Notes under the pieces: generated by a model | The model's database searches: none | The model's input: only the letters and a program-made list of their open reading frames with translations | Told to the model about the DNA's origin: nothing | Assembly (NCBI GenBank): GCA_017403125.1 | Contig: JAFQOR010000023.1 | Coordinates: 33,194 to 97,193 of the forward strand | DNA from: Alistipes sp. | Lineage (GTDB): Bacteria; Bacteroidota; Bacteroidia; Bacteroidales; Rikenellaceae | Length of the DNA stretch: 64,000 bases | Reading direction: 5' to 3' | Shown here: positions 35,844 through 44,480 of the stretch, one piece after another | Numbering within the stretch: the stretch's first letter is position 1 | Layout of the letters: every line of letters begins with the position of its first letter | Made by a program: the position numbers and the translations under genes

Positions 35844-38576
35844 ATGCGTCGAAAGCATATTACACCCTTTATGGCGATGTTGGTTGCTACCGTAGGCTTT
35901 ATCTGCGTGGCAAGCGGCACCTACCGCGACCACTTCGCAGCTGCCACGCCCCCCCAAACAACATCGAAGCCCACACAGCGTCGAATGATTGATATGATGG
36001 CAGACGACTCCTACTTCATCGAGAAGGGCGACTCCACGATATTTATCCTCGTTGGCAACTTCGCAGCCCACCACAATGGTGCTATAATCCTTGCCGATAG
36101 CGCCGTGCGCTACTCGAATCAGAGTTTCGAATGTTTTGGCAACGTGCTTATAAACCAGAATACGACCTACGTCTATGGCGACCGCGCCTCGTACAATAAC
36201 GATAGCTGCGTTGCTACGGTCTATTCCGACATTGTGAAGATTGTCGATGGCGAGGCTACGATGTACACCTACCACTGCAACTACGACACGGCGTTGGAGG
36301 TTGGCGAGTTCTATGGCGGATGCTTTGTCGAGAAGGGGGAGAGCCTCATGGAGTCCGAAAAGGGTTTCTATAACACACAAACACACGAGCTTACGGCGGT
36401 AAACCGTGTAGAGATGCGCAACGAGACCTACATGATGCATGGCGACTCGGTGATATTTAATACCGAGACCGAGGATGCGCGCTACTTCACAAACTCCAAC
36501 ATCTGGAACGACAAGGATGACTACCTCTACACCGACGAGGGCAGCTACACCAAGGCGCGCGACCTACACTACTTGACACGTAACGCCTATCTGCTCACCA
36601 CCGAGCAGGAGGTGTGGAGCGACACCATAGAGTATTATCGTACTGATGGTCACATCATAGGACGCAACAACATACAGATGGACGACACGACCAACAAGTT
36701 CATGGGCTTTGCCGACTATGGCGAGTGGTGGGATGAACCGGGCAATGCACTCTTTACGCGTCGTCCCGTAATGATAAACTACGACCCCATACAACCCGAC
36801 TCGTTGTTCCTTACGGCAGATACGTTGCGCATCTACACCATATCGGCACTCCCCGCAGCCACAAGCAGCGAGGAGCAGAGCTCTGTGGCAGACAGCACAG
36901 CACACAACAGTGCCATGGCATCTGCGGAGGGTCGAAACATCGAGGAGCACGCCATAACAGATGGCAAAGCCGAGAGCGAGGGTGCACATGACGGCGTAGC
37001 CGAGGAGCTGCCCGAGACACCCATAGGCGACAACGCTACAACATCGGACACAACAAGAGAGAGTGGCGAGGCTCCCCTACCCGAGGAGCCAAAGAGCGGT
37101 GAAAGTGCAGAGCTGCCGACAGCTATCGCGGCAGAGGAGGTGACACATGGCGAGGATGCCACAACGAGCGACGTTGCAACCGAGGCCGACACCACAACAC
37201 CCGCTGAGCAACCCGATTCGGACCCCACCATGAGAGTCGACACAGCATCAGTCACCACAACAGATAGCACAACACTCGACACCGCCGCAGGCGACAGCAT
37301 AAGTCTGACAACAAAGCAGATACGTCGCATAGCGAAACTCGAGGAGCGTGCCCTACGCGACTCGATACGCAACATAGCACGCGCCGAGAGGGACTCGCTC
37401 AAAGCCATAAAGCGCGCCGAGCGCGACTCGATAAAGGCAATCAAGCAGGCAGAGAGGGATTCGTTGCGCTACATACGCGACTCGCTACTCGACATCAAGC
37501 TCGACTCGATAGTGGCGAAGCGTCAGGCACGTAACAGCCGCCTCGCCGACGAGGAGAAGGCTCGTTTGGAGCGCATAAAGCAGAAGGCGGACGAGCGTCA
37601 TCGTCGCAAGATTGACAAGGCGAAGGCTCGCGCTGCACGTCGCGGCAAGGAGTACACGGGCGAGGATTATACTCTCGACACGATGGCCACAGATACGTTG
37701 GGGGGTCGCATGCCACAGGATAGCGTAGTCGGAGGACGCGACAGCCTCGCAATGGACTCATTGGCTATGGACTCTACGGCTATGGACTCTACGGCTATGG
37801 CTAACGTGATACCTGCCGACAGCGTGTATAAGATGGTCAAAGCATACCGTAACGTAAGGATGTATCGTAGCGACACGCAGATAGCTTGCGACTCGCTTGT
37901 AACGTTGAATACCGACTCGATAATACGCCTCTACCTCGACCCCGTATTGTGGAGCGAGCAGAACCAGATTGTGTCGGACTCGATGGCAATTTATACCGCC
38001 GGTCAGCTTATCACCAAGGCTCACTTCATGGGCGACCCGCTGATGGGCACGGAGATAGATACCACCTACTACAATCAGGTCAAGGGAAAGGATATGGTTG
38101 CCTACTTTGCCGATGGCGAGGTGTGCCGCAATGTGGTGGATGGCAATGCCCAGACGATATACTACATGCAGGACGAGGATAACCCCACGGATGTTACAGC
38201 ACTGATGTATATCGAGAGTGCGGGCATCACATTCTACTTGGACGAGGGTCAGATGGATAAGATTACCTATCGCCAGAATCCGGAGTATGTGCTCTACCCC
38301 ATCAACATGGTTCCCGAGACGCAGGAGCTGCGCCTCCCCGACTTCGTGTGGCACTACGACAAGCGCCCCGCACGCGACTCGATATTCGACCGCACCATAC
38401 GTCCATCGAAGCGCGAGGCACAGAGCACCAAGCGCAAGCCCAAGTTCCCCATTACCGACCGCATAAACTATGACCGTCGTCGCCTCACCGAAAACGGCAT
38501 CTGGGAGGACCGCGCCGACGAGCTCACACCCGACATCATAGAGTGGCGCGAGTCACGTAACCGCAACAGACAATAG
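35844..38576 (+). CDS. OstA-like protein (LptA/LptD N-terminal family) with long coiled-coil insert
   Basis: 910 aa from the ATG at 35844 (an in-frame TTG at 35835 is possible). A signal peptide ends near ASGTY. The N-terminal half is an OstA-like beta-jellyroll (ADSAVRYSNQSFECFGNVLINQN, TYVYGDRASYNNDSCVATVYSDI, YMMHGDSVIFNTETEDARY). This family occurs in LPS transport, and Bacteroidetes carry a long version. Residues about 330-650 are low-complexity and charged (AERDSLKAIKRAERDSIK-type repeats, MDSLAMDSTAMDS), likely coiled coil. A C-terminal OstA-like segment resumes near RNVRMYRSDTQIACDSLV. It is followed 2 bp later by the GH2-like gene. Confidence 0.85.
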   Translation: MRRKHITPFMAMLVATVGFICVASGTYRDHFAAATPPQTTSKPTQRRMIDMMADDSYFIEKGDSTIFILVGNFAAHHNGAIILADSAVRYSNQSFECFGNVLINQNTTYVYGDRASYNNDSCVATVYSDIVKIVDGEATMYTYHCNYDTALEVGEFYGGCFVEKGESLMESEKGFYNTQTHELTAVNRVEMRNETYMMHGDSVIFNTETEDARYFTNSNIWNDKDDYLYTDEGSYTKARDLHYLTRNAYLLTTEQEVWSDTIEYYRTDGHIIGRNNIQMDDTTNKFMGFADYGEWWDEPGNALFTRRPVMINYDPIQPDSLFLTADTLRIYTISALPAATSSEEQSSVADSTAHNSAMASAEGRNIEEHAITDGKAESEGAHDGVAEELPETPIGDNATTSDTTRESGEAPLPEEPKSGESAELPTAIAAEEVTHGEDATTSDVATEADTTTPAEQPDSDPTMRVDTASVTTTDSTTLDTAAGDSISLTTKQIRRIAKLEERALRDSIRNIARAERDSLKAIKRAERDSIKAIKQAERDSLRYIRDSLLDIKLDSIVAKRQARNSRLADEEKARLERIKQKADERHRRKIDKAKARAARRGKEYTGEDYTLDTMATDTLGGRMPQDSVVGGRDSLAMDSLAMDSTAMDSTAMANVIPADSVYKMVKAYRNVRMYRSDTQIACDSLVTLNTDSIIRLYLDPVLWSEQNQIVSDSMAIYTAGQLITKAHFMGDPLMGTEIDTTYYNQVKGKDMVAYFADGEVCRNVVDGNAQTIYYMQDEDNPTDVTALMYIESAGITFYLDEGQMDKITYRQNPEYVLYPINMVPETQELRLPDFVWHYDKRPARDSIFDRTIRPSKREAQSTKRKPKFPITDRINYDRRRLTENGIWEDRADELTPDIIEWRESRNRNRQ

Positions 38577-38578
38577 CC

Positions 38579-39892
38579 ATGAAGCTCATATACAACACCA
38601 TACGTCGCACGATGCTTGCCATAGCACTCCTATGTGCATTTAGCTCGACAGCCCAGGCTCAATCCACCGTCGTGGAGGAGAGCTGCGACCCTCACCGCAC
38701 ACGTCTTATCCCCTATCCCACGGCAGCGAGCGCTGCCGAGCGAGGCTTGGAGCAGCAGCGATATATGCAGCCCCTGACAGCGTGGACAACAACTGCCGAG
38801 GGCAGCCTGCACAGCGAGTTTACCTACCCATTCTCGTGGATCGAACGACAGATATTTGCCCGCGTCGAGCCCATGGGGCAGCCCTACGAGCTCTACATCA
38901 ACGGCAGACGTGCCGGAGCCTCGACAAATGGCTTTGCAGCTGCGGAGTTCAACATCACAAAGCTCTCGGAGGAGGATAAGAATAGCGTTGAGCTGGTGCC
39001 TTTGGTCGGCGACAACGTGACAGCCATAGAGTGTTTCGACAAAACAAACTCACCCACGCCCACAATATATATCATATCACAGCCGCGCGTGCGCGTGCGC
39101 GACGTGGCGTGGCGTGCTACAAAGGGCATGGGGAGTGTTGTAAATGCCGATTTCAGCGTTGTCATGCACAACGAGACTCTCGGAGAGAAGAGCTCACGCC
39201 TCTACTATGAGCTCTATCTTAACGACACCATACGCCTTGTTGGCGGACATCTCGACGTGAAGCTCGGCATGCGTGGCTGCGACACCATGCGTTTTGGAGC
39301 CCCCATCCCCGACAGCGTGCTGTGGAGTAACAGCAACCCTATGGCATTGAGTCTGCGTCTGCACAACCGCATTGCAGGACGCGACGTCGAGTTTTACAAC
39401 ATCGCTGTCGCCATGCGCGAACTCCTCTTCGACAACGGCACCTTCCACCTTAACGGAATACCGGTAGAGGTCGAGTGGCATGACATGTCGCCACTATCGA
39501 CAATCGAAGATATAGCGAAGGCTGTGAATATGGGACATAGCGCCATAAGATTCACGGCGGGATGTGTGTCAGACGAGGTTTTGGAGTACTGCGACGACAG
39601 GGGTATATACGTAGCCCTCACCGCCCCCATAAACTCATCGAAGTCGGGTAAGTCGCGTAAAAGAGGCGGCAACCCATCGAATAACCCCGCATGGCGCAAC
39701 GACTATGTGGTGCGTAGTTGCCAGATGATACACTCCACGAAGCGTCACCCCTCGGTAATAGCCTACTTCCTTGCGGACGATAGCGCCAACGGTATATGCC
39801 TCTACGAGAGCTACCTTGCAATGAAGGCGATAGCCCAGGAGCGACCCATATTCTATCGCGACGGCGGCAACGAGTGGAACAACGACAGATAG
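38579..39892 (+). CDS. Glycoside hydrolase family 2-like protein, probably catalytically inactive
   Basis: 437 aa. A signal peptide (FSSTAQAQS) precedes a GH2-type sugar-binding jellyroll (YPFSWIERQIFARVEPMGQPYELYING), an Ig-like domain (VVMHNETLGEKSSRLYYELYL) and the start of a TIM barrel (DNGTFHLNGIPVEVEWHDMSPLS). In GH2 beta-galactosidases the acid/base lies in a WSLGNES-type motif. Here the matching stretch reads YFLADDSANG, without the Glu, and the protein ends about 40 residues later, before the nucleophile. It starts 2 bp after the OstA-like gene. A non-catalytic envelope role is inferred. Confidence 0.75.
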   Translation: MKLIYNTIRRTMLAIALLCAFSSTAQAQSTVVEESCDPHRTRLIPYPTAASAAERGLEQQRYMQPLTAWTTTAEGSLHSEFTYPFSWIERQIFARVEPMGQPYELYINGRRAGASTNGFAAAEFNITKLSEEDKNSVELVPLVGDNVTAIECFDKTNSPTPTIYIISQPRVRVRDVAWRATKGMGSVVNADFSVVMHNETLGEKSSRLYYELYLNDTIRLVGGHLDVKLGMRGCDTMRFGAPIPDSVLWSNSNPMALSLRLHNRIAGRDVEFYNIAVAMRELLFDNGTFHLNGIPVEVEWHDMSPLSTIEDIAKAVNMGHSAIRFTAGCVSDEVLEYCDDRGIYVALTAPINSSKSGKSRKRGGNPSNNPAWRNDYVVRSCQMIHSTKRHPSVIAYFLADDSANGICLYESYLAMKAIAQERPIFYRDGGNEWNNDR

Positions 39893-39914
39893 TATATGGT
39901 ACCGAAGATATAGG

Positions 39915-39946
39915 CGACCCCGATAGTGTGCAGACTATCGGGGTCG
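39915..39946. terminator. Bidirectional hairpin terminator between the SurA/OstA operon and waaA
   Basis: CGACCCCGATAGT (39915-39927) pairs perfectly with ACTATCGGGGTCG (39934-39946) around a 6-nt loop. The U-runs are weak, but the position between convergent genes fits. Confidence 0.75.
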
Positions 39947-39970
39947 TTATCGCTATATTCCCAACGTTCG

Positions 39971-41203
39971 CTATCGATTGTTGAGCACCGTGCCGACAAT
40001 AAGGTCCGTTGCTCCGAGGTTGCTCTCGGTATAGGTACGTGCCGCGTCGCCACACCTTTTGAGCTGCACGTCATCGTCACGCAAGGGGGCAAACCACAAC
40101 GCCAACTCGTCGTAGCTGCGGATGCTGCACGCTGCACCATTTTCTACCATGTCACACGCCTCCTTAAACTTATGGTACTTCGGACCAAAGGCTATTGGCA
40201 AGCCGAAAGTCGCAGCCTCCAACGTGTTGTGAATACCCACGCCAAAGCCACCACCTATGTAGGACCATGTTGCGTAGCCATATACCGACGAGAGTATGCC
40301 CACGGTATCGAGAATAAGCACCTGCACATCGCCGAAATCGTCATCCTCCTTCGACTGCGTATATCTAACAGCGCCACCCTTTGTCTGCCGAATGATGCGA
40401 TTTATGCGCTCCTCATCCATCTCGTGCGGCGCCACGACAAAGCGTATCGAGGGGTTGTCGTTGATGAGCTGCTGCAACAACTCCTCGTCGGGGCCCCACG
40501 TCGAGCCCGCAACAAAGAGGCGACTATCGCCCTTGAAGCGCTCGATAAGCGGCAGGGGCACAGCGTTGCGCGCAATGGCTGCCACGCGGTCGAAGCGTGT
40601 GTCGCCAGCAACAACGACATTGGTGTGTCCGAGCTTCGCAAGCAACGCCTTCGACTCCTCGTTCTGAACAAACATCACCTTGAATGTGTGCAACGCCTTG
40701 CGCCATGCACCACCCCACCAACGAAAGAATACGGAGTTGGGGCGAAAGATTGCCGACACGACATAGCTCTCGATATTGCGACGACGCAACTCCGAGAGGT
40801 AGTTGAGCCAAAACTCATACTTGATGAATATCGCCACCTCGGGCTTTACAATATCGAGGAAACGTCTTGCATAACGTCGGCGGTCGATGGGCATATAGAA
40901 TATGTAGTCGGCACCGGGATAGTTCTTGCGAATCTCGTAGCCCGACGGCGAGAAGAAGGTGAGTAGAACCTTTATATCGGGGCGTTGAGCCTTAATACTC
41001 TCGATGATAGGACGCCCCTGCTCAAACTCACCAAGCGATGCTGCATGCACCCATATAATGCGCTCACCGGGCTTGATACTACTCTCTAAACGGTCAAAGA
41101 TATTGCGTCGTCCCTCCTTCCACTTACGAGCCTTGGGGTTGCGCAGTGCGGCTATGCCGACAGCCTTCTCGTAGAGGAACATACCTACGTTATACAAACA
41201 CAT
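39971..41203 (-). CDS. waaA: 3-deoxy-D-manno-octulosonate (Kdo) transferase
   Basis: GT30-family inner-membrane enzyme (410 aa) adding Kdo to lipid A precursors in LPS synthesis. The N-terminal amphipathic/anchor segment is MCLYNVGMFLYEKAVGIAAL. The catalytic Glu59 sits in WVHAASLGEFEQGRP, with LLTFFSPSGYEI, YIFYMPIDRRRYARRF and KYEFWLN after it. The C-terminal nucleotide-binding half shows SVYGYATWSYIGGGFGVGIHNTLEAATFG in its conserved parts (GGFGVGIHN, LEAATFG). The TACCTTTG promoter is at 41241. It is convergent with the operon to its left. Confidence 0.96.
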   Translation of the reverse strand: MCLYNVGMFLYEKAVGIAALRNPKARKWKEGRRNIFDRLESSIKPGERIIWVHAASLGEFEQGRPIIESIKAQRPDIKVLLTFFSPSGYEIRKNYPGADYIFYMPIDRRRYARRFLDIVKPEVAIFIKYEFWLNYLSELRRRNIESYVVSAIFRPNSVFFRWWGGAWRKALHTFKVMFVQNEESKALLAKLGHTNVVVAGDTRFDRVAAIARNAVPLPLIERFKGDSRLFVAGSTWGPDEELLQQLINDNPSIRFVVAPHEMDEERINRIIRQTKGGAVRYTQSKEDDDFGDVQVLILDTVGILSSVYGYATWSYIGGGFGVGIHNTLEAATFGLPIAFGPKYHKFKEACDMVENGAACSIRSYDELALWFAPLRDDDVQLKRCGDAARTYTESNLGATDLIVGTVLNNR

Positions 41204-41240
41204 CGTATTGCACTGTTTAGTTTATGCGTGATTAGCTATA

Positions 41241-41248
41241 CAAAGGTA
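41241..41248 (-). promoter_or_regulatory. Promoter -7 box TACCTTTG for waaA
   Basis: The minus strand reads TACCTTTG 37 bp upstream of the waaA start codon. Confidence 0.6.
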
Positions 41249-41334
41249 AGAAAAAATATGCTGATATGCAATCCCCGCCCATCTTTTATTACAATATTAT
41301 ATAAATAGGTATTCAGCACAGGGGAATGAAGAGG

Positions 41335-41440
41335 GGGGGAGTGGTTAGGGAAGTTAGAGAGGTTAGAGATTGTTATAAGGTTATTACTCTCATTAAATTC
41401 CTTAAATTCACTAAACTCCCTATTCTCCTTAAACTCGCTT
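41335..41440. repeat. Imperfect long hairpin, dispersed family copy 3
   Basis: Left arm GGTTAGGGAAGTTAGAGAGG; right arm TTCACTAAACTCCCTATTCTCC plus ATTAAATTCCTTAAATT. It has the same architecture as the hairpins at 10349-10457 and 10841-10950. No gene lies in the 451-bp waaA-yraN spacer. Confidence 0.55.
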
Positions 41441-41534
41441 TCGCCGCCCTACCATCACAACAGAGTGATTATAAAGTGTGTAGTTTTAGGCGCACACAGT
41501 TTGGAAAAGCGCAGCTCGCCCATACCGCCAAAAA

Positions 41535-41656
41535 AATAGTGGCTATAAAGGATGAAATGCAAGGCTTGCGTAGTTCGAGAAACCGCAGTTTACTTAGCGT
41601 AAATGAGGATTTCGAGAACAAGCGTAACGCCGCAGTTCGCCTTTATAGCCGCTATT
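41535..41656. repeat. 122-bp inverted-repeat element overlapping the yraN stop codon
   Basis: AATAGTGGCTATAAAGG (41535-41551) pairs with CCTTTATAGCCGCTATT (41640-41656), with one mismatch. The right arm runs into the yraN stop. Inside are GTAGTTCGAGAAACCGCAG and a diverged second copy of CGCAGTTYG. The right portion closely resembles 63200-63230, which abuts the stop of the SMR gene. Confidence 0.7.
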
Positions 41657-42014
41657 ACATTAGGTTTTCGATATACTCTACCGAATACCTCCCATGATCA
41701 TCAATCGTAATGGCAATAAGGTCGAATTGCATCTTATGAGGAAGATGGCGCAATGTGCGATAGAGTGTGGCTGCTCGTCGCAACGATCGCATCTTTCGCC
41801 CATCAATGCTGTCGAAGGGCGACTGCCATCCGCTTATGTGGCGCGTCTTAACCTCGATAAAGTGCATCGTATCGAAGTGCTCGGCTATAATATCAATCTC
41901 GTAACTCGCTGCACGCCAATTGCGTTCGACAATATAGTAGCCCTGCTCGCGCAACCACTGCACAGCAGCCTCCTCGCCTCGATTGCCAATATGTGTGGTG
42001 ATGCCACTCATCAA
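41655..42014 (-). CDS. YraN-family (UPF0102) endonuclease-like protein
   Basis: 119 aa. Conserved UPF0102 features are GNRGEEAAVQWLREQGYYIVERNWR, EIDIIAEHFDTMHFIEVKTR and KMRSLRRAATLY. The E-x-K pattern in HFIEVKTR resembles restriction endonuclease-like folds, and the exact function of the family is unsettled. It starts 5 bp after pepE and is likely translated from the same mRNA. Confidence 0.92.
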   Translation of the reverse strand: MMSGITTHIGNRGEEAAVQWLREQGYYIVERNWRAASYEIDIIAEHFDTMHFIEVKTRHISGWQSPFDSIDGRKMRSLRRAATLYRTLRHLPHKMQFDLIAITIDDHGRYSVEYIENLM

Positions 42015-42019
42015 ACGCC

Positions 42020-42727
42020 CTATCTGTTCAAAAGGAACGAGATGTCGTCACCGGGCTGCACCTCATAGGTCTGCTTACCCTTGTGGAATATGCGCATGGG
42101 ACGCGAGCCAATGAGCTGGATACCCTCGTCGTTGATGCGAAGCATGCAACCCTCGCGAAGACCCACAACATAACGGTTGCGGTTGGCAGCAAGATACTCC
42201 AATATGCGCTGCTCTCGCGTCTCGCCTGCATGACCCTCGGGGTTGGCGTCGAGATAGTGGGGGTTGATCTGGAAGGGCACCAAGTTGATGGCACGGAACG
42301 ACTCGGGCTGCACGATAGGCATGTCGTTTGTTGTGCAAATCGTGGGACAAGTGACGTTGCTACCTGCCGACCAACCTACATAGGGAGTTCCCGCCTTCAC
42401 GCGACGCTGTATGGCACTCAACAGGCCCTCTTCCTGCATCTTCTTCAAGAGAGCAAAGGTGTTACCACCGCCAATAACAATAGCCTGTGCGCTGCGAATA
42501 AAGTTGCGCTTGTTGATTACACGGTGTACCGAACGTACCTTGATGCCTATCTCGTTGAAACGATCCTGCACCTTGCGCTCATACTCGTCGTACGAGAAGG
42601 TTACGGCGGCATAGGGTACAAATGCTACTTCGGTCACACCCGCCAAAGTCGTTGCAATCTCGTTGATTGGATATTTGAGATAAGCCTCGCCGGCATTGGT
42701 AGAATTGGAAATTAGCAAAAGATTCAT
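42020..42727 (-). CDS. pepE: Dipeptidase E (S51 alpha-aspartyl dipeptidase)
   Basis: 235 aa cytoplasmic serine peptidase that cleaves dipeptides with N-terminal Asp. The start is MNLLLISNSTNAGEAYL. AIVIGGGNTFALLKKMQEEGLL is represented by its core IGGGNTFALL. The nucleophile elbow is YVGWSAGSNVTCPTI, with LGLVPFQINPHYLDA-like NLVPFQINPHYLD downstream and GLREGCMLRIND near the end. Its promoter (TATCTTTG, 42798) is divergent from the acpP promoter. Confidence 0.95.
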   Translation of the reverse strand: MNLLLISNSTNAGEAYLKYPINEIATTLAGVTEVAFVPYAAVTFSYDEYERKVQDRFNEIGIKVRSVHRVINKRNFIRSAQAIVIGGGNTFALLKKMQEEGLLSAIQRRVKAGTPYVGWSAGSNVTCPTICTTNDMPIVQPESFRAINLVPFQINPHYLDANPEGHAGETREQRILEYLAANRNRYVVGLREGCMLRINDEGIQLIGSRPMRIFHKGKQTYEVQPGDDISFLLNR

Positions 42728-42797
42728 AATACTCTAATTATTAGTTAGTTAAAATAGTTTGTCAAAAAATTAGCAATAAAATTTCTCGTCATAATGT

Positions 42798-42805
42798 CAA
42801 AGATA
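42798..42805 (-). promoter_or_regulatory. Promoter -7 box TATCTTTG for pepE-yraN
   Basis: The minus strand reads TATCTTTG 70 bp upstream of pepE. It lies only 14 bp from the opposing acpP -7 box, so the two promoters overlap back to back. Confidence 0.6.
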
Positions 42806-42818
42806 ATAAAAAAAGTGT

Positions 42819-42826
42819 TACTTTTG
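42819..42826 (+). promoter_or_regulatory. Promoter -7 box TACTTTTG for acpP-fabF
   Basis: TACTTTTG lies 86 bp upstream of the acpP ATG, giving a leader of about 80 nt with no obvious regulatory fold. Confidence 0.5.
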
Positions 42827-42912
42827 TACCGTCCCGATAAAAAAAATGTTGATTCGGGGATTAGAGTAGCATGATATTTACTACTATAATGTTTAACTAA
42901 AACTTATTTATT

Positions 42913-43146
42913 ATGTCAGAAATTCAGTCAAAAGTTGTCGAGATCATCGTTGACAAGTTGGGTGTTAAGGAGTCAGAGGTAGTACCTGAGGCAAGCTTCA
43001 CCGCACACCTGGGTGCAGATTCACTCGATCAGGTTGAGCTTATCATGGAGTTCGAGAAGGCTTTCGATCTTCAGATTCCCGATGCAGATGCTGAGAAGAT
43101 CACTACCGTAGGTGACGCTATCAGCTACATCGAGTCACACAAGTAG
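42913..43146 (+). CDS. acpP: Acyl carrier protein
   Basis: 77 aa ACP that carries growing acyl chains on a phosphopantetheine arm. The modification site is Ser37 in [15 protein letters not shown], and the sequence is acidic throughout as expected. It is followed 52 bp later by fabF, the usual acpP-fabF-rnc order in this phylum. Confidence 0.98.
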   Translation: MSEIQSKVVEIIVDKLGVKESEVVPEASFTAHLGADSLDQVELIMEFEKAFDLQIPDADAEKITTVGDAISYIESHK

Positions 43147-43198
43147 TAGATGATTCGACACTTCGTGAGTGAAACTATATAAAGAAAGGTACATTGAA

Positions 43199-44449
43199 AT
43201 GGAATTGCGCAGAGTTGTTGTTACTGGTATTGGCACAATAAATCCGCTTGGCTCGACAGTTGAAGAGTATTTCAACAATCTTGAAAAGGGGGTTAGCGGT
43301 GCCGCTCCTATAACACACTTTGACGCAAGCCAGTTCAAGGTGCGTTTTGCTTGCGAGATTAAAAATTACGATTGGACTCGATATTTCGACCGTAAGGAGG
43401 TACGAAAGTATGACCGCTTTGCGCAGTACGCAATGATTGCCGCCTCGGAGGCAGTTGCCGATGCAGCTCTTTCGGAGGATTGTAATCGTCGTCGTTGTGG
43501 CGTAGTGTGGAGCTCGGGTGTCGGAGGTATCGAGACATATTTCGACGAATGTATGGACTATGCCAAGGGAGATGGTCTCCCTCGGTTTAGTCCATTCTTT
43601 GTACCCCGCATGATTGCCGACCTCGCTGCCGGACACATCGCCATGAAGTATGGATTCATGGGTCCGAATTACAGCGTTACCTCGGCGTGTGCGTCGTCGA
43701 ACCATGCACTCATCGACGCCTTCAACCTCATACGCCTGGGCAAGGCAGAGCTTATCGTAACAGGTGGCTCGGAGGCCCCTATCATCCAGACGGGTGTGGG
43801 CGGTTTTAGTTCGATGCAGGCGCTCTCAACGCGCAACGACGATCCGGAGCATGCCTCACGACCTTTCGATCGTGACCGCGATGGCTTTGTCATTGGCGAG
43901 GGTGCCGGTGCGCTGGTGTTGGAGGAGTTGGAGCACGCCTTGAAGCGCGGTGCAAAGATATATTGTGAGGTTGTAGGAGGCGGCATGTCTGCCGATGCAC
44001 ACCACATGACGGCTCCCCATCCCGAGGGTACAGGAGCTATATTATCGATGGAGGAGGCTCTGCGCGATGCGGAGCTAAATCCGGAGGATGTTGATTACAT
44101 CAACGTTCATGGCACATCTACCCCATTAGGTGATGTTGCCGAGTTGAAGGCTCTGGATGCCGTATTTGGCGATGCCCTGCCTTCGATAAGCATATCTTCA
44201 ACAAAGTCGATGACCGGACACCTCCTTGGTGCTGCCGCAGCCATCGAGGCGCTCGCCTGCATAATGACTATCGTGCGTGGCGTTGTGCCACCGACAATCA
44301 ATGTCGAGAATCTCGACCCCGCCGTAAATCCCAACCTCGACCTCACACTCGGCACAGCACGCAAGCGCAATGTCGATGTGGCATTGAGCAACACATTCGG
44401 CTTTGGCGGTCACAACTCTACGGTGATATTCCGCCGTTTTGCAAAATAG
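43199..44449 (+). CDS. fabF: Beta-ketoacyl-ACP synthase II
   Basis: 416 aa condensing enzyme of fatty-acid elongation. The start at ATG 43199 (MELRRVVVTGIG) is preferred over an upstream in-frame GTG at 43169, because the family begins there and an AAGAAAGG stretch sits 9-10 bp before it. Catalytic residues are visible: Cys in VTSACASSNHAL, His in NVHGTSTPLGD and His in KSMTGHLLGAAAAIE, plus the C-terminal NTFGFGGHNSTVIF. rnc begins 31 bp downstream. Confidence 0.97.
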   Translation: MELRRVVVTGIGTINPLGSTVEEYFNNLEKGVSGAAPITHFDASQFKVRFACEIKNYDWTRYFDRKEVRKYDRFAQYAMIAASEAVADAALSEDCNRRRCGVVWSSGVGGIETYFDECMDYAKGDGLPRFSPFFVPRMIADLAAGHIAMKYGFMGPNYSVTSACASSNHALIDAFNLIRLGKAELIVTGGSEAPIIQTGVGGFSSMQALSTRNDDPEHASRPFDRDRDGFVIGEGAGALVLEELEHALKRGAKIYCEVVGGGMSADAHHMTAPHPEGTGAILSMEEALRDAELNPEDVDYINVHGTSTPLGDVAELKALDAVFGDALPSISISSTKSMTGHLLGAAAAIEALACIMTIVRGVVPPTINVENLDPAVNPNLDLTLGTARKRNVDVALSNTFGFGGHNSTVIFRRFAK

Positions 44450-44480
44450 AGAATCATCTTATAAACATCCATATAAGACC

